A stretch of DNA of 64,000 nucleotides from Cyclobacterium plantarum (GCF_011290685.1 NZ_JAANYN010000007.1:1-64000), one strand, 5' to 3'; shown: positions 43,301 to 53,662, counted from the first letter of the stretch. Notes: a model not told the origin generated them from the sequence alone. Translations and numbers: made by a program.

Positions 43301-44867
43301 AAGGGTTCTTTTTTTCTGTTTTGTTATTATTTTTAATTTGTTCAATGATATTTAACATTTTTTCGGTTGCCTTCATGGCAGCAATGGTCTGGTCACTGTC
43401 CAGTCCCTTGGTTTTAAAAATTCTTCCACCCAGGTCCCAGGTGATGACACATTCCACAAAAGCATCGGTCTTGCCCCCCGGAGGGATACTGATATGAAAA
43501 TCAGTTAGCTTTGGAAGCTCTTTGTTGAGTGATTTATAAATCTTCTTCAATGCCTTCATAAATGAATCATACTGTCCATCTCCAGAGGCATTCTGTTCAT
43601 AAAACTCGCTGTACATCTTTATCCTTAGCTGAACAGAGGGCTTTAGCCCTTTGGAATGCACCATATGGTAACCATCTATGACAATATCCTTGTGGATGGA
43701 ATTGTTCTGTAAGACATCTGAAATGATGTAAGGCAGGTCTTCGGTAGTAACCCTTTCCTTTTTGTCACCAAGCTCTATGATTTTCTGCGTCACCTTGGCC
43801 AATTCGTCCGGTTCCAGAGAAATACCCAATTCCACCAGATTTTTGAGAATATTTGCCTTCCCCGAGGTCTTACCCAAGGCATATTTGCGGGTTCTCCCAA
43901 ACCTTTCCGGTAATAAATCACTGAAATAAAGGTTTTTCTTGTTATCCCCGTCAGCATGTACTCCTGCTGTTTGGGTAAACACATTCTCTCCAACCACAGG
44001 CTTATTGGCTGGGATTCTCAAACCAGAAAACTGCTCTACCAATTTACTGATTCTATAAATTTTACTTTCGTTGATGTTTAAAGAATAATCGGTAAAATCT
44101 TTGATTACAGCTACAACCGACTCTAGGGGCGCATTTCCGGTCCTTTCACCCAAACCATTGACCGTAGTATGTATCCCTCTGGCGCCAACATTTATTGCAT
44201 TCAGCACATTGGCCACCGAAAGGTCATAGTCATTGTGAGCATGAAAATCAAAATGGACCTGGGGAAACGATTGGCAAATTTCTCCAAGAAAATCATTGAC
44301 CTCCTGGGGGCAAAGCAATCCCAAAGTATCGGGCAACATGATCCGCTTTACAGGCAAGGTAGAAAGAAACCGGATCATAGATAGGGCATAGTCCTTTGAA
44401 TTTCTCATGCCGTTACTCCAATCTTCCAGATAAACATTCACTTCTATCCCGTGCTCCTGTGCGTAACGGATGCATTCGGCAATTTCCTCAAAATGAGTTT
44501 CCGGTGATTTCTTTAATTGATGCGTCAGGTGATTTAAGGAACCTTTGGTAAGCAGGTTAAGCACTTTCGCCCCTGCATCCACGATCCAATCAACTGACTT
44601 GGGAGTATCCACAAAACCTAAAACCTCGATTTTATCCAGATAACCCTTTTCAGCAGCCCAATGAGTGATCTTCTTTACTCCCTCGAGTTCCCCCTCCGAA
44701 ACCCTGGCAGATGCCACTTCGATGCGGTCCACCCGAAGTTCCTCCAGCAAAAGCTTTGCAATCTGTAACTTTTCTGAAGGGAGGAAGGATACTCCTGAGG
44801 TTTGCTCCCCATCCCTGAGGGTGGTATCCATGATTTCTATATTCTTTTCTCTGCGCATCCCTGTCAA
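43269..44867 (-). CDS. cimA: (R)-citramalate synthase, Leptospira type
   Basis: The HMGL-like TIM-barrel domain contains [12 protein letters not shown] (14-25), HAHNDYDLSVAN (metal-binding HxH) and GLGERTGNAPLE; the C-terminal LeuA-type regulatory domain starts near 390. The 532-residue protein differs clearly from the leuA product in the same operon. It closely resembles Leptospira citramalate synthase as I remember it: VDRIEVASARVSEGELE, KVLNLLTKGS, VYLEDWSNGMRNS and TQTAGVHADGD. Citramalate from pyruvate and acetyl-CoA is converted by LeuCD and LeuB to 2-oxobutyrate, the isoleucine precursor. An alternative is a second isopropylmalate synthase. Confidence 0.78.
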   Translation of the reverse strand: MTGMRREKNIEIMDTTLRDGEQTSGVSFLPSEKLQIAKLLLEELRVDRIEVASARVSEGELEGVKKITHWAAEKGYLDKIEVLGFVDTPKSVDWIVDAGAKVLNLLTKGSLNHLTHQLKKSPETHFEEIAECIRYAQEHGIEVNVYLEDWSNGMRNSKDYALSMIRFLSTLPVKRIMLPDTLGLLCPQEVNDFLGEICQSFPQVHFDFHAHNDYDLSVANVLNAINVGARGIHTTVNGLGERTGNAPLESVVAVIKDFTDYSLNINESKIYRISKLVEQFSGLRIPANKPVVGENVFTQTAGVHADGDNKKNLYFSDLLPERFGRTRKYALGKTSGKANILKNLVELGISLEPDELAKVTQKIIELGDKKERVTTEDLPYIISDVLQNNSIHKDIVIDGYHMVHSKGLKPSVQLRIKMYSEFYEQNASGDGQYDSFMKALKKIYKSLNKELPKLTDFHISIPPGGKTDAFVECVITWDLGGRIFKTKGLDSDQTIAAMKATEKMLNIIEQIKNNNKTEKKNPYGNEYSPIAW

Positions 44868-44914
44868 TTCATCATTCCTAACCCCTAAAATTCCTCTGTT
44901 CTCTGCTTTACATT

Positions 44915-45505
44915 TTATCTACCTGCCTCAAAAGCCTGAATCTCCGTCTTCAGGTTCAACAAGTAATCGATATCATCAAAGCCATTCTTCATGTTTTGCT
45001 TCTTGTAGGAATTGATATCGAAGCTTTCAGATCTACCCGTAGAAAGCAAGGTAATGGTTTGCTTGTTGATATCCACTTCTACCTCCGCAGAAGGGTCTGC
45101 TTCTACAGCGGCAAAAAGCTCATCTGCAAATTCAGGGGTTACCGTTACGGGTAGCACACCGATATTCAAGCAGTTGTTTTTAAATATATCCGCAAAGAAA
45201 CTGGACACCACACAGCGGAAGCCATAATCATAAATTGCCCAAACGGCGTGTTCCCTACTGGATCCGGAACCGAAATTCCTCCCCGCCAAAAGGATTTTCC
45301 CTTCATAGGTAGGATCATTCAGGACGAAATCAGGTTTTGGGTTCCCTTCGCTATCGTACCGCCAATCCCTAAAAAGATTATCCCCAAATCCCTTCCTTTC
45401 GGTGGCTTTTAAAAACCTGGCCGGAATGATTTGGTCGGTATCTACATTCTCGGTAGAAAGCGGGACCATTCTGCTGGTCAAAACATCAAATTTATCGTAT
45501 GCCAT
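44915..45505 (-). CDS. leuD: 3-isopropylmalate dehydratase small subunit
   Basis: The 196-residue swivelling domain of the aconitase-like isomerase has TDQIIPARFLK (about 19-29) and GRNFGSGSSREHAVWAI (about 75-91), the substrate-binding loop. With LeuC it isomerises 2-isopropylmalate to 3-isopropylmalate, and can also act on citramalate. It follows leuC by four bases and precedes cimA by 47 bases. Confidence 0.97.
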   Translation of the reverse strand: MAYDKFDVLTSRMVPLSTENVDTDQIIPARFLKATERKGFGDNLFRDWRYDSEGNPKPDFVLNDPTYEGKILLAGRNFGSGSSREHAVWAIYDYGFRCVVSSFFADIFKNNCLNIGVLPVTVTPEFADELFAAVEADPSAEVEVDINKQTITLLSTGRSESFDINSYKKQNMKNGFDDIDYLLNLKTEIQAFEAGR

Positions 45506-45509
45506 GATT

Positions 45510-46931
45510 TTATTTTTCTAATGCTAATTCCTCTATCAAATCCCTTGGGTCAGTTATTTCACCCGTGATGGCCACTGCGGCAACAGTGAGTGGTGAAGCC
45601 AGCAATGTACGGCTTCCCGGACCCTGTCTTCCTTCAAAGTTACGGTTGGAAGTAGAAACTGCATATTTCCCGGATGGGATCTTATCGTCATTCATTGCCA
45701 AACAAGCCGAGCAACCTGGCTGCCTGAGCTTGAATCCAGCTTCCTCCAAAATCTGGACCAAACCTTCTTCCATGGCTTTTTTCTCTACTTCTCTGGAGCC
45801 GGGTACGATCCAGGCAGTTATGTTATCCGCCTTCTTTTTGCCTTTGACAAATTCAGCCACCGTCCTCAGGTCCTCTATTCTTCCATTGGTACAACTCCCC
45901 ACAAAGACATAGTCAATTTTCTTGCCTTTCATGGGTTCTCCCGGCTTAAACCCCATATAATCCAGGGACTTGATATAAGATTTTTTTACACTCTCCTTCA
46001 TCCCTTCAGTGGTGGGTATACTCTCCCTTACTTTTACCCCCATACCAGGATTGGTGCCATACGTGATCATGGGCTCTATATCCACCGCATTGTAGTGGTA
46101 TTCCAGGTCAAATTCTGCCCCTTCATCGGTTTTTAAGGTCTTCCAGTAAGCTACTGCCTGATCCCATGCTTCCCCTTTTGGCGCCAAATCCTTGCCCTCA
46201 AGATAATTAAAAGTAGTTTCGTCAGGAGCGATTAGCCCGCCTCTGGCTCCCATTTCTATACTCATGTTACAGATCGTCATTCTGGCTTCCATGCTCAAAG
46301 ACCGGATGGCACTACCTGCATATTCTATAAAATAACCTGTTCCACCACTGGCAGAAATCTGGGAAATAATATATAAAATAATGTCCTTAGAGCTCACCCC
46401 TCTCCCAAGGGTCCCGTCTACTGTAATGCGCATCTTTTTAGGCTTGGCCTGCATGATACACTGGGTAGCAAAAACCATTTCAACTTCAGAAGTACCAATC
46501 CCAAAGGCGATGGTTCCAAAAGCACCATGGGTGGAGGTATGGCTATCACCGCATACGATGGTCATTCCCGGTTGGGTGATTCCCAGTTCAGGGCCTATCA
46601 CATGAACAATTCCGTGGTGGTCTGTCCCCAGGTCATGCAAATCGATGCCATGTCTTTTACAATTCTCCCTGAGTTTTTCTACCTGCATCCGGGAGAGCTG
46701 GTCTTTGATGGTCTTATCCTGATCGATAGTAGGCACATTGTGATCCGGAGTGGCTACGGTCCTTTCGGGAAACATCACCTTGGTGCCCCTTTTCTCCAGG
46801 TTCAGGAATGCTACCGGACTGGTTACTTCATGGATAAAATGCTTATCAATGAAAAACACATCTGGCCCGTCAGGGATTGATTTGATCACATGGGCATCCC
46901 AAATTTTATCAAATAATGTTTTCTTCTCCAT
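45510..46931 (-). CDS. leuC: 3-isopropylmalate dehydratase large subunit
   Basis: The aconitase-fold large subunit of 473 residues binds a 4Fe-4S cluster through Cys residues in VGSCTNGR (about 350) and [10 protein letters not shown] (about 408-417). [10 protein letters not shown] and [12 protein letters not shown] are further family marks. It works with LeuD. It lies between leuA and leuD with short gaps (21 and 4 bases). Confidence 0.97.
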   Translation of the reverse strand: MEKKTLFDKIWDAHVIKSIPDGPDVFFIDKHFIHEVTSPVAFLNLEKRGTKVMFPERTVATPDHNVPTIDQDKTIKDQLSRMQVEKLRENCKRHGIDLHDLGTDHHGIVHVIGPELGITQPGMTIVCGDSHTSTHGAFGTIAFGIGTSEVEMVFATQCIMQAKPKKMRITVDGTLGRGVSSKDIILYIISQISASGGTGYFIEYAGSAIRSLSMEARMTICNMSIEMGARGGLIAPDETTFNYLEGKDLAPKGEAWDQAVAYWKTLKTDEGAEFDLEYHYNAVDIEPMITYGTNPGMGVKVRESIPTTEGMKESVKKSYIKSLDYMGFKPGEPMKGKKIDYVFVGSCTNGRIEDLRTVAEFVKGKKKADNITAWIVPGSREVEKKAMEEGLVQILEEAGFKLRQPGCSACLAMNDDKIPSGKYAVSTSNRNFEGRQGPGSRTLLASPLTVAAVAITGEITDPRDLIEELALEK

Positions 46932-46952
46932 TATGGTTAAATTTTTGTCAAC

Positions 46953-48452
46953 TTACTTGACAGGTAACTTGTTTAAAGCATCTACGAAAGCTTTGGCAGA
47001 AGCCAAAACAATATCTGTTTCGGACCCAAACCCATGATAGGGCTTCCCTTCATGCATCAGGCGCATATGCACCTTGCATGTATCATCACTTCCCTTTGTC
47101 ATGGCCTGGATCAAAAACTCATCCAGGATTACCTCTTGAGAAATGAGTTGTTTGATGGCCTTGATCACAGCGTCAACAGGCCCGTTGCCCTTAGAAACAC
47201 CCTGTTTGATATCGTCGCCGATAGCCAAACTGATCTCAGCACTGGCTTCTTCGCCTTCTTTGCCCTGGTAGGCAATCTGCTCAAGTGAGATGAAAGGTGA
47301 GTTTTCTATATGTTCTCCCAATAGGGATAACAAGTCTTTTCTTCCGATGTCCCGCTTGGCATCGGCCAAAACCAGAAAATCTTCATAGATCTCATCCAGC
47401 TTCTCCTTTTCAAATTCAAACCCGAGCAATTTTAAATGGTGCTTTAAGGCTGCACGGCCGCTTCTTGCCGTAAGAACTATGGAAGATTCCTCCACCCCAA
47501 CATCCTTCGGGTCCATTATCTCATAATTTTCCCTGTTTTTAAGCACTCCATCCTGATGAATTCCGGAAGAATGTGCAAAGGCGTTTCTGCCAACAATTGC
47601 CTTATTGGGCTGAATCGGCATATTCATCAGCTTGGAAATGATCCTGCTGGTTTCGTATATTTTTTTGGTGTTGATATCGGTATATACGGGGATCTCCTTG
47701 TGGCTTTTGATGGCCATGACTACTTCCTCAAGGGAAGTATTGCCAGCCCGCTCTCCTATACCGTTCATGGTTACTTCCACTTGTCTTGCGCCATTCAGCA
47801 CTCCGGAAAGGCTATTGGCTGTGGCCAATCCCAGATCATTGTGACAATGCGTGGCAATAATGGCCTGATCGATATTGGAAACATTTTCCTTTAAATGCCG
47901 GATGATGTTTCCATATTGTTCCGGAAGACAGTAACCGGTGGTATCCGGAATATTGACCACCCTGGCCCCGGCTTTAATAACGGCTTCCAGAATTCGGGTG
48001 AGAAATTCCGGATCTGCCCGGCCTGCATCTTCGGCATAAAACTCCACTTCTTCCACAAGATTCCGGGCCAGCTTCACAGCTTTTATGGCTTTCTCCATTA
48101 CGGCTTCCGGCGTACTTCTGAGTTTGTGCTGTATGTGGTAGCCTGAAACGCCTATACCTGTATGAATCCTGCTCCTTTTGGCAAAACGCAATGCTTCCGC
48201 CGCCACTTCAATATCTTTTTCCACTGCCCTGGATAAAGCACAGATAATTGGCCGATCCACTGCCTTTGATATTTCTACTACGGAATTGAAATCCCCAGGG
48301 CTGGATATGGGAAATCCAGCCTCAAGGATATCAACACCCAGTTCTTCCAAAGCCTTGGCTACCACAATCTTTTCCCTGGTATCGAGCTGACAACCCGGTA
48401 CCTGTTCACCATCCCTTAGGGTGGTATCGAATATCCAAAGCTTTTCTGACAT
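46953..48452 (-). CDS. leuA: 2-isopropylmalate synthase
   Basis: This is the first committed step of leucine synthesis: 2-oxoisovalerate plus acetyl-CoA. The 499-residue protein has [15 protein letters not shown] (9-23), [27 protein letters not shown], the linker with [12 protein letters not shown], and a C-terminal leucine-sensing regulatory domain from about 385. Feedback inhibition by leucine is expected from that domain. It is 20 bases upstream of leuC and directly after ilvC. Confidence 0.96.
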   Translation of the reverse strand: MSEKLWIFDTTLRDGEQVPGCQLDTREKIVVAKALEELGVDILEAGFPISSPGDFNSVVEISKAVDRPIICALSRAVEKDIEVAAEALRFAKRSRIHTGIGVSGYHIQHKLRSTPEAVMEKAIKAVKLARNLVEEVEFYAEDAGRADPEFLTRILEAVIKAGARVVNIPDTTGYCLPEQYGNIIRHLKENVSNIDQAIIATHCHNDLGLATANSLSGVLNGARQVEVTMNGIGERAGNTSLEEVVMAIKSHKEIPVYTDINTKKIYETSRIISKLMNMPIQPNKAIVGRNAFAHSSGIHQDGVLKNRENYEIMDPKDVGVEESSIVLTARSGRAALKHHLKLLGFEFEKEKLDEIYEDFLVLADAKRDIGRKDLLSLLGEHIENSPFISLEQIAYQGKEGEEASAEISLAIGDDIKQGVSKGNGPVDAVIKAIKQLISQEVILDEFLIQAMTKGSDDTCKVHMRLMHEGKPYHGFGSETDIVLASAKAFVDALNKLPVK

Positions 48453-48455
48453 GAT

Positions 48456-49499
48456 TTAATTGTTCTCCGGTCTTAATTTACGGACAGTTGCACCTGCCTG
48501 CCACATTTCTGATTCTCTCAATTCCTTTAACTCTTCCTCCAGCTTCACCCTGTAATCTGATTTGCTGTTGGATTCTATTGACTTGGCGGCTTCCTTACCT
48601 GCCTTTACACTGTTGTATAAATCTTCAAAAACAGGTTTGGTGGCATCCCTGAAAGGCTTCCACCAATCCAAAGCACCCCGCTGAGCAGTGGTAGAACAAT
48701 TGGCATACATCCAATCCATTCCGTTTTCGGCCACCAATGGCATCAAACTTTGGGTTAGTTCTTCTACAGTTTCGTTAAAAGCCTCTGAAGGAGAATGCCC
48801 ATTGGCTCTCAATACTTCATACTGAGCTGCGAAAATACCCTGAATAGCTCCCATCAATGTTCCTCTTTCTCCGGTAAGATCCGAAGTCACTTCTTTGTAG
48901 AAGTCAGTTTCGAACAAATATCCGGAACCTACACCTATACCCAGCGCCACGGCTCTGTCGCGGGCTTTACCAGTTGCGTCCTGGTAAATGGCAAATGAAG
49001 AATTCAAACCTCTACCCTCAACAAACATTCTCCTCAATGAAGTTCCTGAGCCTTTTGGTGCTACCAAAATCACATCCACATCTTTAGGCGGAATAATGCC
49101 TGTCTGGTCTTTGTAGGTTACACCAAAGCCATGGGAAAAATACAATGCCTTTCCTGCTTTCAAGTGCTTCTTAACAGTAGGCCAAAGGGCAATTTGTCCG
49201 GCATCAGACAACAAAAACTGAAGAATGGTCCCCTTTTCGCAGGCTTCCTCCAATTCAAAAAGAGTTTCCCCAGGCACCCAGCCATCTGCAATGGCCTTAT
49301 CCCAGGTTTTAGAATCCTTGCGCTGACCAACAATGACATTGAATCCATTGTCTTTTAGGTTAAGGGCCTGTCCAGGGCCCTGTACTCCGTAGCCTAAAAC
49401 GGCAATTACCTCATCTTTAAGTACTTCCTTGGCTTTTTCAAGAGGAAATTCCTCTCTTGTTACAACATTTTCTTCAACTGTACCGAACTTCAGTTTCAT
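48456..49499 (-). CDS. ilvC: Ketol-acid reductoisomerase
   Basis: The 347-residue class I-like enzyme converts acetolactate or acetohydroxybutyrate to dihydroxy acids using NADPH and Mg. The Rossmann motif GYGVQGPGQALNL (about 37-49) and the phosphate-binding QRKDS loop point to NADPH. SDLTGERGTLMGAIQG and a metal-binding ETVEELTQSL follow. It is slightly longer than most class I forms at both ends (VTREEFP N-terminus, RKLRPENN C-terminus). It serves both valine/leucine and isoleucine branches. Confidence 0.96.
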   Translation of the reverse strand: MKLKFGTVEENVVTREEFPLEKAKEVLKDEVIAVLGYGVQGPGQALNLKDNGFNVIVGQRKDSKTWDKAIADGWVPGETLFELEEACEKGTILQFLLSDAGQIALWPTVKKHLKAGKALYFSHGFGVTYKDQTGIIPPKDVDVILVAPKGSGTSLRRMFVEGRGLNSSFAIYQDATGKARDRAVALGIGVGSGYLFETDFYKEVTSDLTGERGTLMGAIQGIFAAQYEVLRANGHSPSEAFNETVEELTQSLMPLVAENGMDWMYANCSTTAQRGALDWWKPFRDATKPVFEDLYNSVKAGKEAAKSIESNSKSDYRVKLEEELKELRESEMWQAGATVRKLRPENN

Positions 49500-49529
49500 A
49501 ATTATATATTAAAATTAATTTTAAATAGG

Positions 49530-50030
49530 TTACAAATATTTATCTATGGTTTCCATGGGCTTGGCCACGGCCACCCTTCCCGATCTAACGAATTCCAAAA
49601 CATTGAAGTCCTTCAGTACCTCCAATAATTCCTGGGTCTCCTCTTTGTGACCCGTCATTTCAATTACCACAAAGTCTTTCTCCGCAGAAATGATCCTGGC
49701 ATTGTGCTGCCGGATTACTTTTTCCAATCCAGAGTCAATATTATCAATGGGGATTTTATACAGGGCAATTTCCTGAAAAACCATTTCATCATCCAGGTAA
49801 TAAAAAGCCTTGATCACGTCTATGATCTTTTCTATTTGCTTGGATAGCTGAATGATTTGCTCTTCGGTGGTATGCACCACAATGGTTATTCTGTAGATGC
49901 CTTCTTCCCTGCTTTCTGATGCGGTAAACCCATCAATATTAATGCCTCTACGGGTAAAAATCAGCGTTATTCTACTGAGTATACCTATGAAATTTTCTGT
50001 AAAAACAGAAATGGTGTATCTTTTATTCAT
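49530..50030 (-). CDS. ilvN: Acetolactate synthase small regulatory subunit
   Basis: The 166-residue subunit has an N-terminal ACT domain (about 5-80; SVFTENFIGILSRITLIFTR, GINIDGFTASES) and a C-terminal half typical of IlvN/IlvH. It binds valine and gives feedback control to the catalytic subunit. It follows ilvB by six bases on the same transcript. Confidence 0.95.
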   Translation of the reverse strand: MNKRYTISVFTENFIGILSRITLIFTRRGINIDGFTASESREEGIYRITIVVHTTEEQIIQLSKQIEKIIDVIKAFYYLDDEMVFQEIALYKIPIDNIDSGLEKVIRQHNARIISAEKDFVVIEMTGHKEETQELLEVLKDFNVLEFVRSGRVAVAKPMETIDKYL

Positions 50031-50036
50031 TATGAA

Positions 50037-51731
50037 TCAACTAAGTCTAACCTCTTCAACTGAACTTCCTGAAGCAATCATCGGGAATACATTGTCTTCT
50101 TTTTCTACTACTACTTCAAGAAAATAAGGTCCTTCATGGACAAACATTTCTGCAACTGCCTGACGCAGGTCCCCACGTATGTCAACTTTCTGAACTTTAA
50201 AATTATACGCTTCAGCTATTTTAATAAAATCAGGGTTATCCAACTCGGTAAAGGAATAGCGCTTGTCGAAAAACAATTGTTGCCACTGCCTTACCATGCC
50301 CAGGAAATTATTGTTCAATAAAACAACCTTTACAGGAGCCTGGGTCTGCATAATGGTCCCCAACTCCTGAATGGTCATTTGTATGCCACCATCACCTACC
50401 ACACAGATTACCTGTCTGTTGAAATCATGCAACTGAGCTCCCAAGGCTGCGGGAAGGGCAAAACCCATGGTTCCCAATCCCCCTGATGTTACCTGGGTAC
50501 GGGTGGTTTTGTATTCAAAATACCTCCAGGCTACCATTTGGTGTTGCCCCACATCTGTTACCAGAATGGCATCATCTGATTTAAATTCATTGATATGACG
50601 AATAACCTCTCCCATGGTCAGGCCAACTTTGGTAGGTGAAAGGTCATTTCCCACAACCACCCGCTTTTCTTCAGCCTCCAATTCCCTGAATGCTTTAATC
50701 CATTCGGGGTGGGATCGTTTTTCTACTTTTTCAGTAAGCTTCTCCAGGCTAATGCGGCAATCACCTAAAACAGCCACCTCACATTTTACATTTTTATTTA
50801 TCTCTGCAGGATCCAATTCCAGGTGAATAACTTTTGCCTGTTTGGCATAGCGTTTCACATCCCCGGTAACCCGGTCATCAAAACGCATTCCAACTGCAAT
50901 CAGGACATCACATTGGTTGGTCAAAATATTGGGCCCATAGTTCCCGTGCATCCCCAATTTTCCTACATAGTTGGGATGATCCTCTGATAAGGCACCCGTG
51001 CCCAGTAGCGTACAAGCCGCAGGTATACCAGATTTATCGAGGAATTCCTGCAACGCCTTTTCGGCCTTTCCCAATATCACTCCCTGTCCAAACAGTACAT
51101 AGGGCTTCTTAGCCTGGTTGATAAGATTTGCTGCCTGCACTATGATGCTATCCTCCAACTTGGGGTAGGGTCTGTAAGACCTTATATTCAGACAAGGAAC
51201 ATAATTAAATTCCCCAAGGGCTGTTTGCGCATCTTTGGTAATATCGATCAAAACCGGACCAGGCCTTCCCGAACGGGCTATATGAAATCCCTTGGCGATG
51301 GCAGGAGCTATATCTTCCACCTTTCGAACCTGAATATTCCACTTTGTACCCGGCATGGATATGCCTACCACATCTGTTTCCTGAAAAGCATCCGTACCTA
51401 ACAAATGAGAAGCTACCTGACCGGTAATGCATACCAAGGGCGTACTGTCAATAAGTGCGTCAGCAATACCTGTAATCAAATTGGTAGCTCCAGGGCCGGA
51501 AGTAGCCATACAGACACCCACCTGACCTGAAACCCGGGCATAGCCCTGGGCCGCATGTATGGCGCCCTGCTCGTGTCTTGTCAGAATGTGCTGGATATGA
51601 TCCATATAATCGTACAAGGCATCATATACCGGCATAATGGCTCCTCCTGGGTAGCCAAAGATGTATCTGGCGTTTTCTGCCACCAATGACTTGATGACTA
51701 TTTCAGCACCTCTTATTCGGGAATCATTCAT
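50037..51731 (-). CDS. ilvB: Acetolactate synthase large catalytic subunit
   Basis: The ThDP enzyme of 564 residues condenses pyruvate with pyruvate or 2-oxobutyrate. The catalytic Glu region is GYPGGAIMPVYDALYD plus RHEQGAIHAAQGYAR (about 52-66). The ThDP-Mg motif runs from VVGDGGIQM to LNNNFLGMVRQW (about 436-482). FAD-binding middle domain features are present. It lies five bases after ilvD and six before ilvN. Confidence 0.97.
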   Translation of the reverse strand: MNDSRIRGAEIVIKSLVAENARYIFGYPGGAIMPVYDALYDYMDHIQHILTRHEQGAIHAAQGYARVSGQVGVCMATSGPGATNLITGIADALIDSTPLVCITGQVASHLLGTDAFQETDVVGISMPGTKWNIQVRKVEDIAPAIAKGFHIARSGRPGPVLIDITKDAQTALGEFNYVPCLNIRSYRPYPKLEDSIIVQAANLINQAKKPYVLFGQGVILGKAEKALQEFLDKSGIPAACTLLGTGALSEDHPNYVGKLGMHGNYGPNILTNQCDVLIAVGMRFDDRVTGDVKRYAKQAKVIHLELDPAEINKNVKCEVAVLGDCRISLEKLTEKVEKRSHPEWIKAFRELEAEEKRVVVGNDLSPTKVGLTMGEVIRHINEFKSDDAILVTDVGQHQMVAWRYFEYKTTRTQVTSGGLGTMGFALPAALGAQLHDFNRQVICVVGDGGIQMTIQELGTIMQTQAPVKVVLLNNNFLGMVRQWQQLFFDKRYSFTELDNPDFIKIAEAYNFKVQKVDIRGDLRQAVAEMFVHEGPYFLEVVVEKEDNVFPMIASGSSVEEVRLS

Positions 51732-51736
51732 AATCG

Positions 51737-53419
51737 TTAACTTTTATCTGTCACGCACCCCTCGGATGCCGTAGAAACTAACTGAGAATATTTTTTTAGC
51801 GTTCCATTTAAATGGCTTAAATCTTTGTTAACCCAGGTTTTTTTCCTTTCTTCAAAGGCTTCAGGGCTAACATTGCAGCTTATTTCCAAACTTTCCGCAT
51901 TGATGGTTACGATATCACCATTCTGCAGGAGTCCGATCGGTCCACCTACATAGGCTTCGGGCGTTACATGTCCTACCACAAAACCATGGGTGCCTCCGGA
52001 AAATCGCCCATCTGTGATCAAAGCCACATCCGAACCCAGGCCGGAGCCAATAATTATGGAAGTGGGTTTCAACATCTCGGGCATTCCCGGTCCCCCCTTG
52101 GGACCTACGTACCTGATTACAACCACATCACCTTTCTGAACCTCCTGGTTTTTCATGGCATCATTGGCCTCCTGTTCTGAATTGTAAACCTTTGCCGGTC
52201 CGGTAAAGGAAACACCCTCTTTTCCGGAAATTTTAGCCACCGCACCTTCAGGTGCCAGGTTTCCATTTAAGATACACAAGTGACCTGTGGCCTTAATCGG
52301 ATCTTCCAGCGGGCAGATTACACTTCCCTTTTCTGCCTTAACCGGAGCAATGTTGGCCAGGTTTTCTGCAATAGTCTTACCTGTTACTGTCATGCAATCT
52401 CCATGCAGCAAACCATTATCCAGCAAATATTTCATAAATGCCGGAAGCCCACCCTGCTCGTGCAGGTCCTCCATCAGGTACTTGCCACTTGGCTTGAAAT
52501 CACCCAAAACAGGCGTACTTGCATTGATTCGCTTAAAGTCTTCCAGGCCAAAATCTATGCCAGCCGTACGCGCAATAGCAAGCAAATGAAGAACTGCATT
52601 GGTACTTCCTGCCAATGCTACCACTACCCGGACGGCGTTTTCCAGACTCTTTCGGGTAAGGATGTCTTTTGGCTTAAGGTCCATGGCCAGGAGGTTAGCT
52701 ATAAACTCTCCTGCGGCCTCACATTCTGCAGCTTTTTCTTTGGAATTGGCCGGGTTAGACGCACTGTAAGGCAGGGAAAGCCCCATGGCCTCTATGGCCG
52801 AAGACATGGTGTTTGCAGTATACATCCCGCCGCATGCCCCCGCTCCTGGACAGGCATTCTTGATGACACCCATGTAGTCCTCATCTGAAATCTCGTCTTT
52901 GATGCGCTTGCCGTAGGCTTCAAATGCAGAGACGATATTGAGTTTCTCCCCTTTGTATTTCCCGGAACGGATAGTACCCCCATAGACCATGATGCTGGGC
53001 CGGTTGACACGAAGCATGCCCATAATAGCTCCTGGCATATTTTTATCACAACCAGCCACTGCTACAATCCCATCGAACGAATGACCTAAAATAAATGATT
53101 CAATGGAGTCAGCAATGATTTCCCTGGAAGGCAAACTGTACCGCATCCCGGCTGTTCCCATGGAAATTCCGTCACTGATACCTATTGTATTGAAAACCAT
53201 TCCAGTTAGCTTGGATTTCACGGTAGCAGCCTTGATGGCTCTCGCGAAATCATTGAGGTGCATGTTACAGGGATTGCTCTCATATCCACAGCTGGCCACT
53301 CCCACAAAGGGTTGTTTCATTTTTTCATCTGAAAGACCGGTGGCATACAACATGGCCATTGAAGCAGGATTTTCCTGATTATCACTTACCTCCCAACTGT
53401 GTTTCTTTGAATCACTCAT
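51737..53419 (-). CDS. ilvD: Dihydroxy-acid dehydratase
   Basis: The iron-sulfur enzyme dehydrates the dihydroxy acids of valine and isoleucine synthesis. In 560 residues cluster and Mg ligands are visible in GCDKNMPG (about 123-130) and [18 protein letters not shown] (about 190-207); [11 protein letters not shown] is near the C terminus. It is the first gene of the nine-gene ilv-leu operon. Its leader contains a peptide rich in branched-chain codons and a terminator, so expression of the whole operon probably responds to aminoacyl-tRNA supply. Confidence 0.97.
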   Translation of the reverse strand: MSDSKKHSWEVSDNQENPASMAMLYATGLSDEKMKQPFVGVASCGYESNPCNMHLNDFARAIKAATVKSKLTGMVFNTIGISDGISMGTAGMRYSLPSREIIADSIESFILGHSFDGIVAVAGCDKNMPGAIMGMLRVNRPSIMVYGGTIRSGKYKGEKLNIVSAFEAYGKRIKDEISDEDYMGVIKNACPGAGACGGMYTANTMSSAIEAMGLSLPYSASNPANSKEKAAECEAAGEFIANLLAMDLKPKDILTRKSLENAVRVVVALAGSTNAVLHLLAIARTAGIDFGLEDFKRINASTPVLGDFKPSGKYLMEDLHEQGGLPAFMKYLLDNGLLHGDCMTVTGKTIAENLANIAPVKAEKGSVICPLEDPIKATGHLCILNGNLAPEGAVAKISGKEGVSFTGPAKVYNSEQEANDAMKNQEVQKGDVVVIRYVGPKGGPGMPEMLKPTSIIIGSGLGSDVALITDGRFSGGTHGFVVGHVTPEAYVGGPIGLLQNGDIVTINAESLEISCNVSPEAFEERKKTWVNKDLSHLNGTLKKYSQLVSTASEGCVTDKS

Positions 53420-53455
53420 TTATTTGTATCTATTTTTTTTTAACAACTGGCTTAT

Positions 53456-53488
53456 AAAAAAAAGTGCTTCACTCGAATGAAGCACTTT
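53456..53488 (-). terminator. Attenuator terminator before ilvD
   Basis: An 11-bp perfect stem (53478-53488 with 53461-53471) and 6-base loop are followed on the minus strand by a run of eight T residues (53463-53456). It lies 37 bases before the ilvD start, downstream of the leader peptide. It is a complete rho-independent terminator inside the leader. Confidence 0.9.
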
Positions 53489-53525
53489 ATGGTATTTTTC
53501 TATCGGCAATAGATCAGCGCTTCAT
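53477..53525 (-). promoter_or_regulatory. Antiterminator pairing of the ilv attenuator
   Basis: ATGAAGCGC (53525 down to 53517) can pair with GTGCTTCAT (53485 down to 53477), nine pairs with one G-U. The second segment is also the 5' arm of the terminator, so the two structures exclude each other. The first segment starts six bases after the leader stop codon, so a ribosome resting there would cover it and let the terminator form. Confidence 0.75.
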
Positions 53526-53531
53526 CCCTCT

Positions 53532-53579
53532 CTAGATGATAATGACGATAAGTACGACAAGGCTGACCAGAATGAACAT
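53532..53579 (-). CDS. ilv-leu operon leader peptide
   Basis: A 15-codon frame reads MFILVSLVVLIVIII and ends with TAG. Twelve of 15 residues are Ile (5), Val (4) or Leu (3), exactly the products of the operon behind it. The ATG follows an A-rich stretch, the usual translation context in Bacteroidota. Stalling at these codons when charged tRNAs are scarce would leave the antiterminator arm free; quick translation would cover it. This is the same logic as the E. coli ilvL attenuator. The peptide is too short to be significant by length, but composition and position make chance very unlikely. Confidence 0.9.
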   Translation of the reverse strand: MFILVSLVVLIVIII

Positions 53580-53631
53580 ATTTCGTTTTTTTTAAATGGT
53601 AATCTTTACCTTTTTGGTTCTAATGATAATG

Positions 53632-53662
53632 CAATATTAAAACCCATAATCCATACTTACAA
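53632..53662 (-). promoter_or_regulatory. Predicted promoter of the ilv-leu operon
   Basis: On the minus strand TTG (53662-53660), a 20-base spacer and TAATATTG (53639-53632) match TTG-N17-20-TAnnTTTG with one mismatch. The transcript would start about 45 bases before the leader peptide. Confidence 0.5.

Noticed and set aside
42230-43345. Longer leuB reading from 43345
   Set aside because: The extra residues before MEMNIALLPGDG have no counterpart in the family and extend the overlap with cimA.
52280-52888. 202-codon open frame on the plus strand
   Set aside because: It is antisense to ilvD, whose motifs are complete; the translated product looks random.
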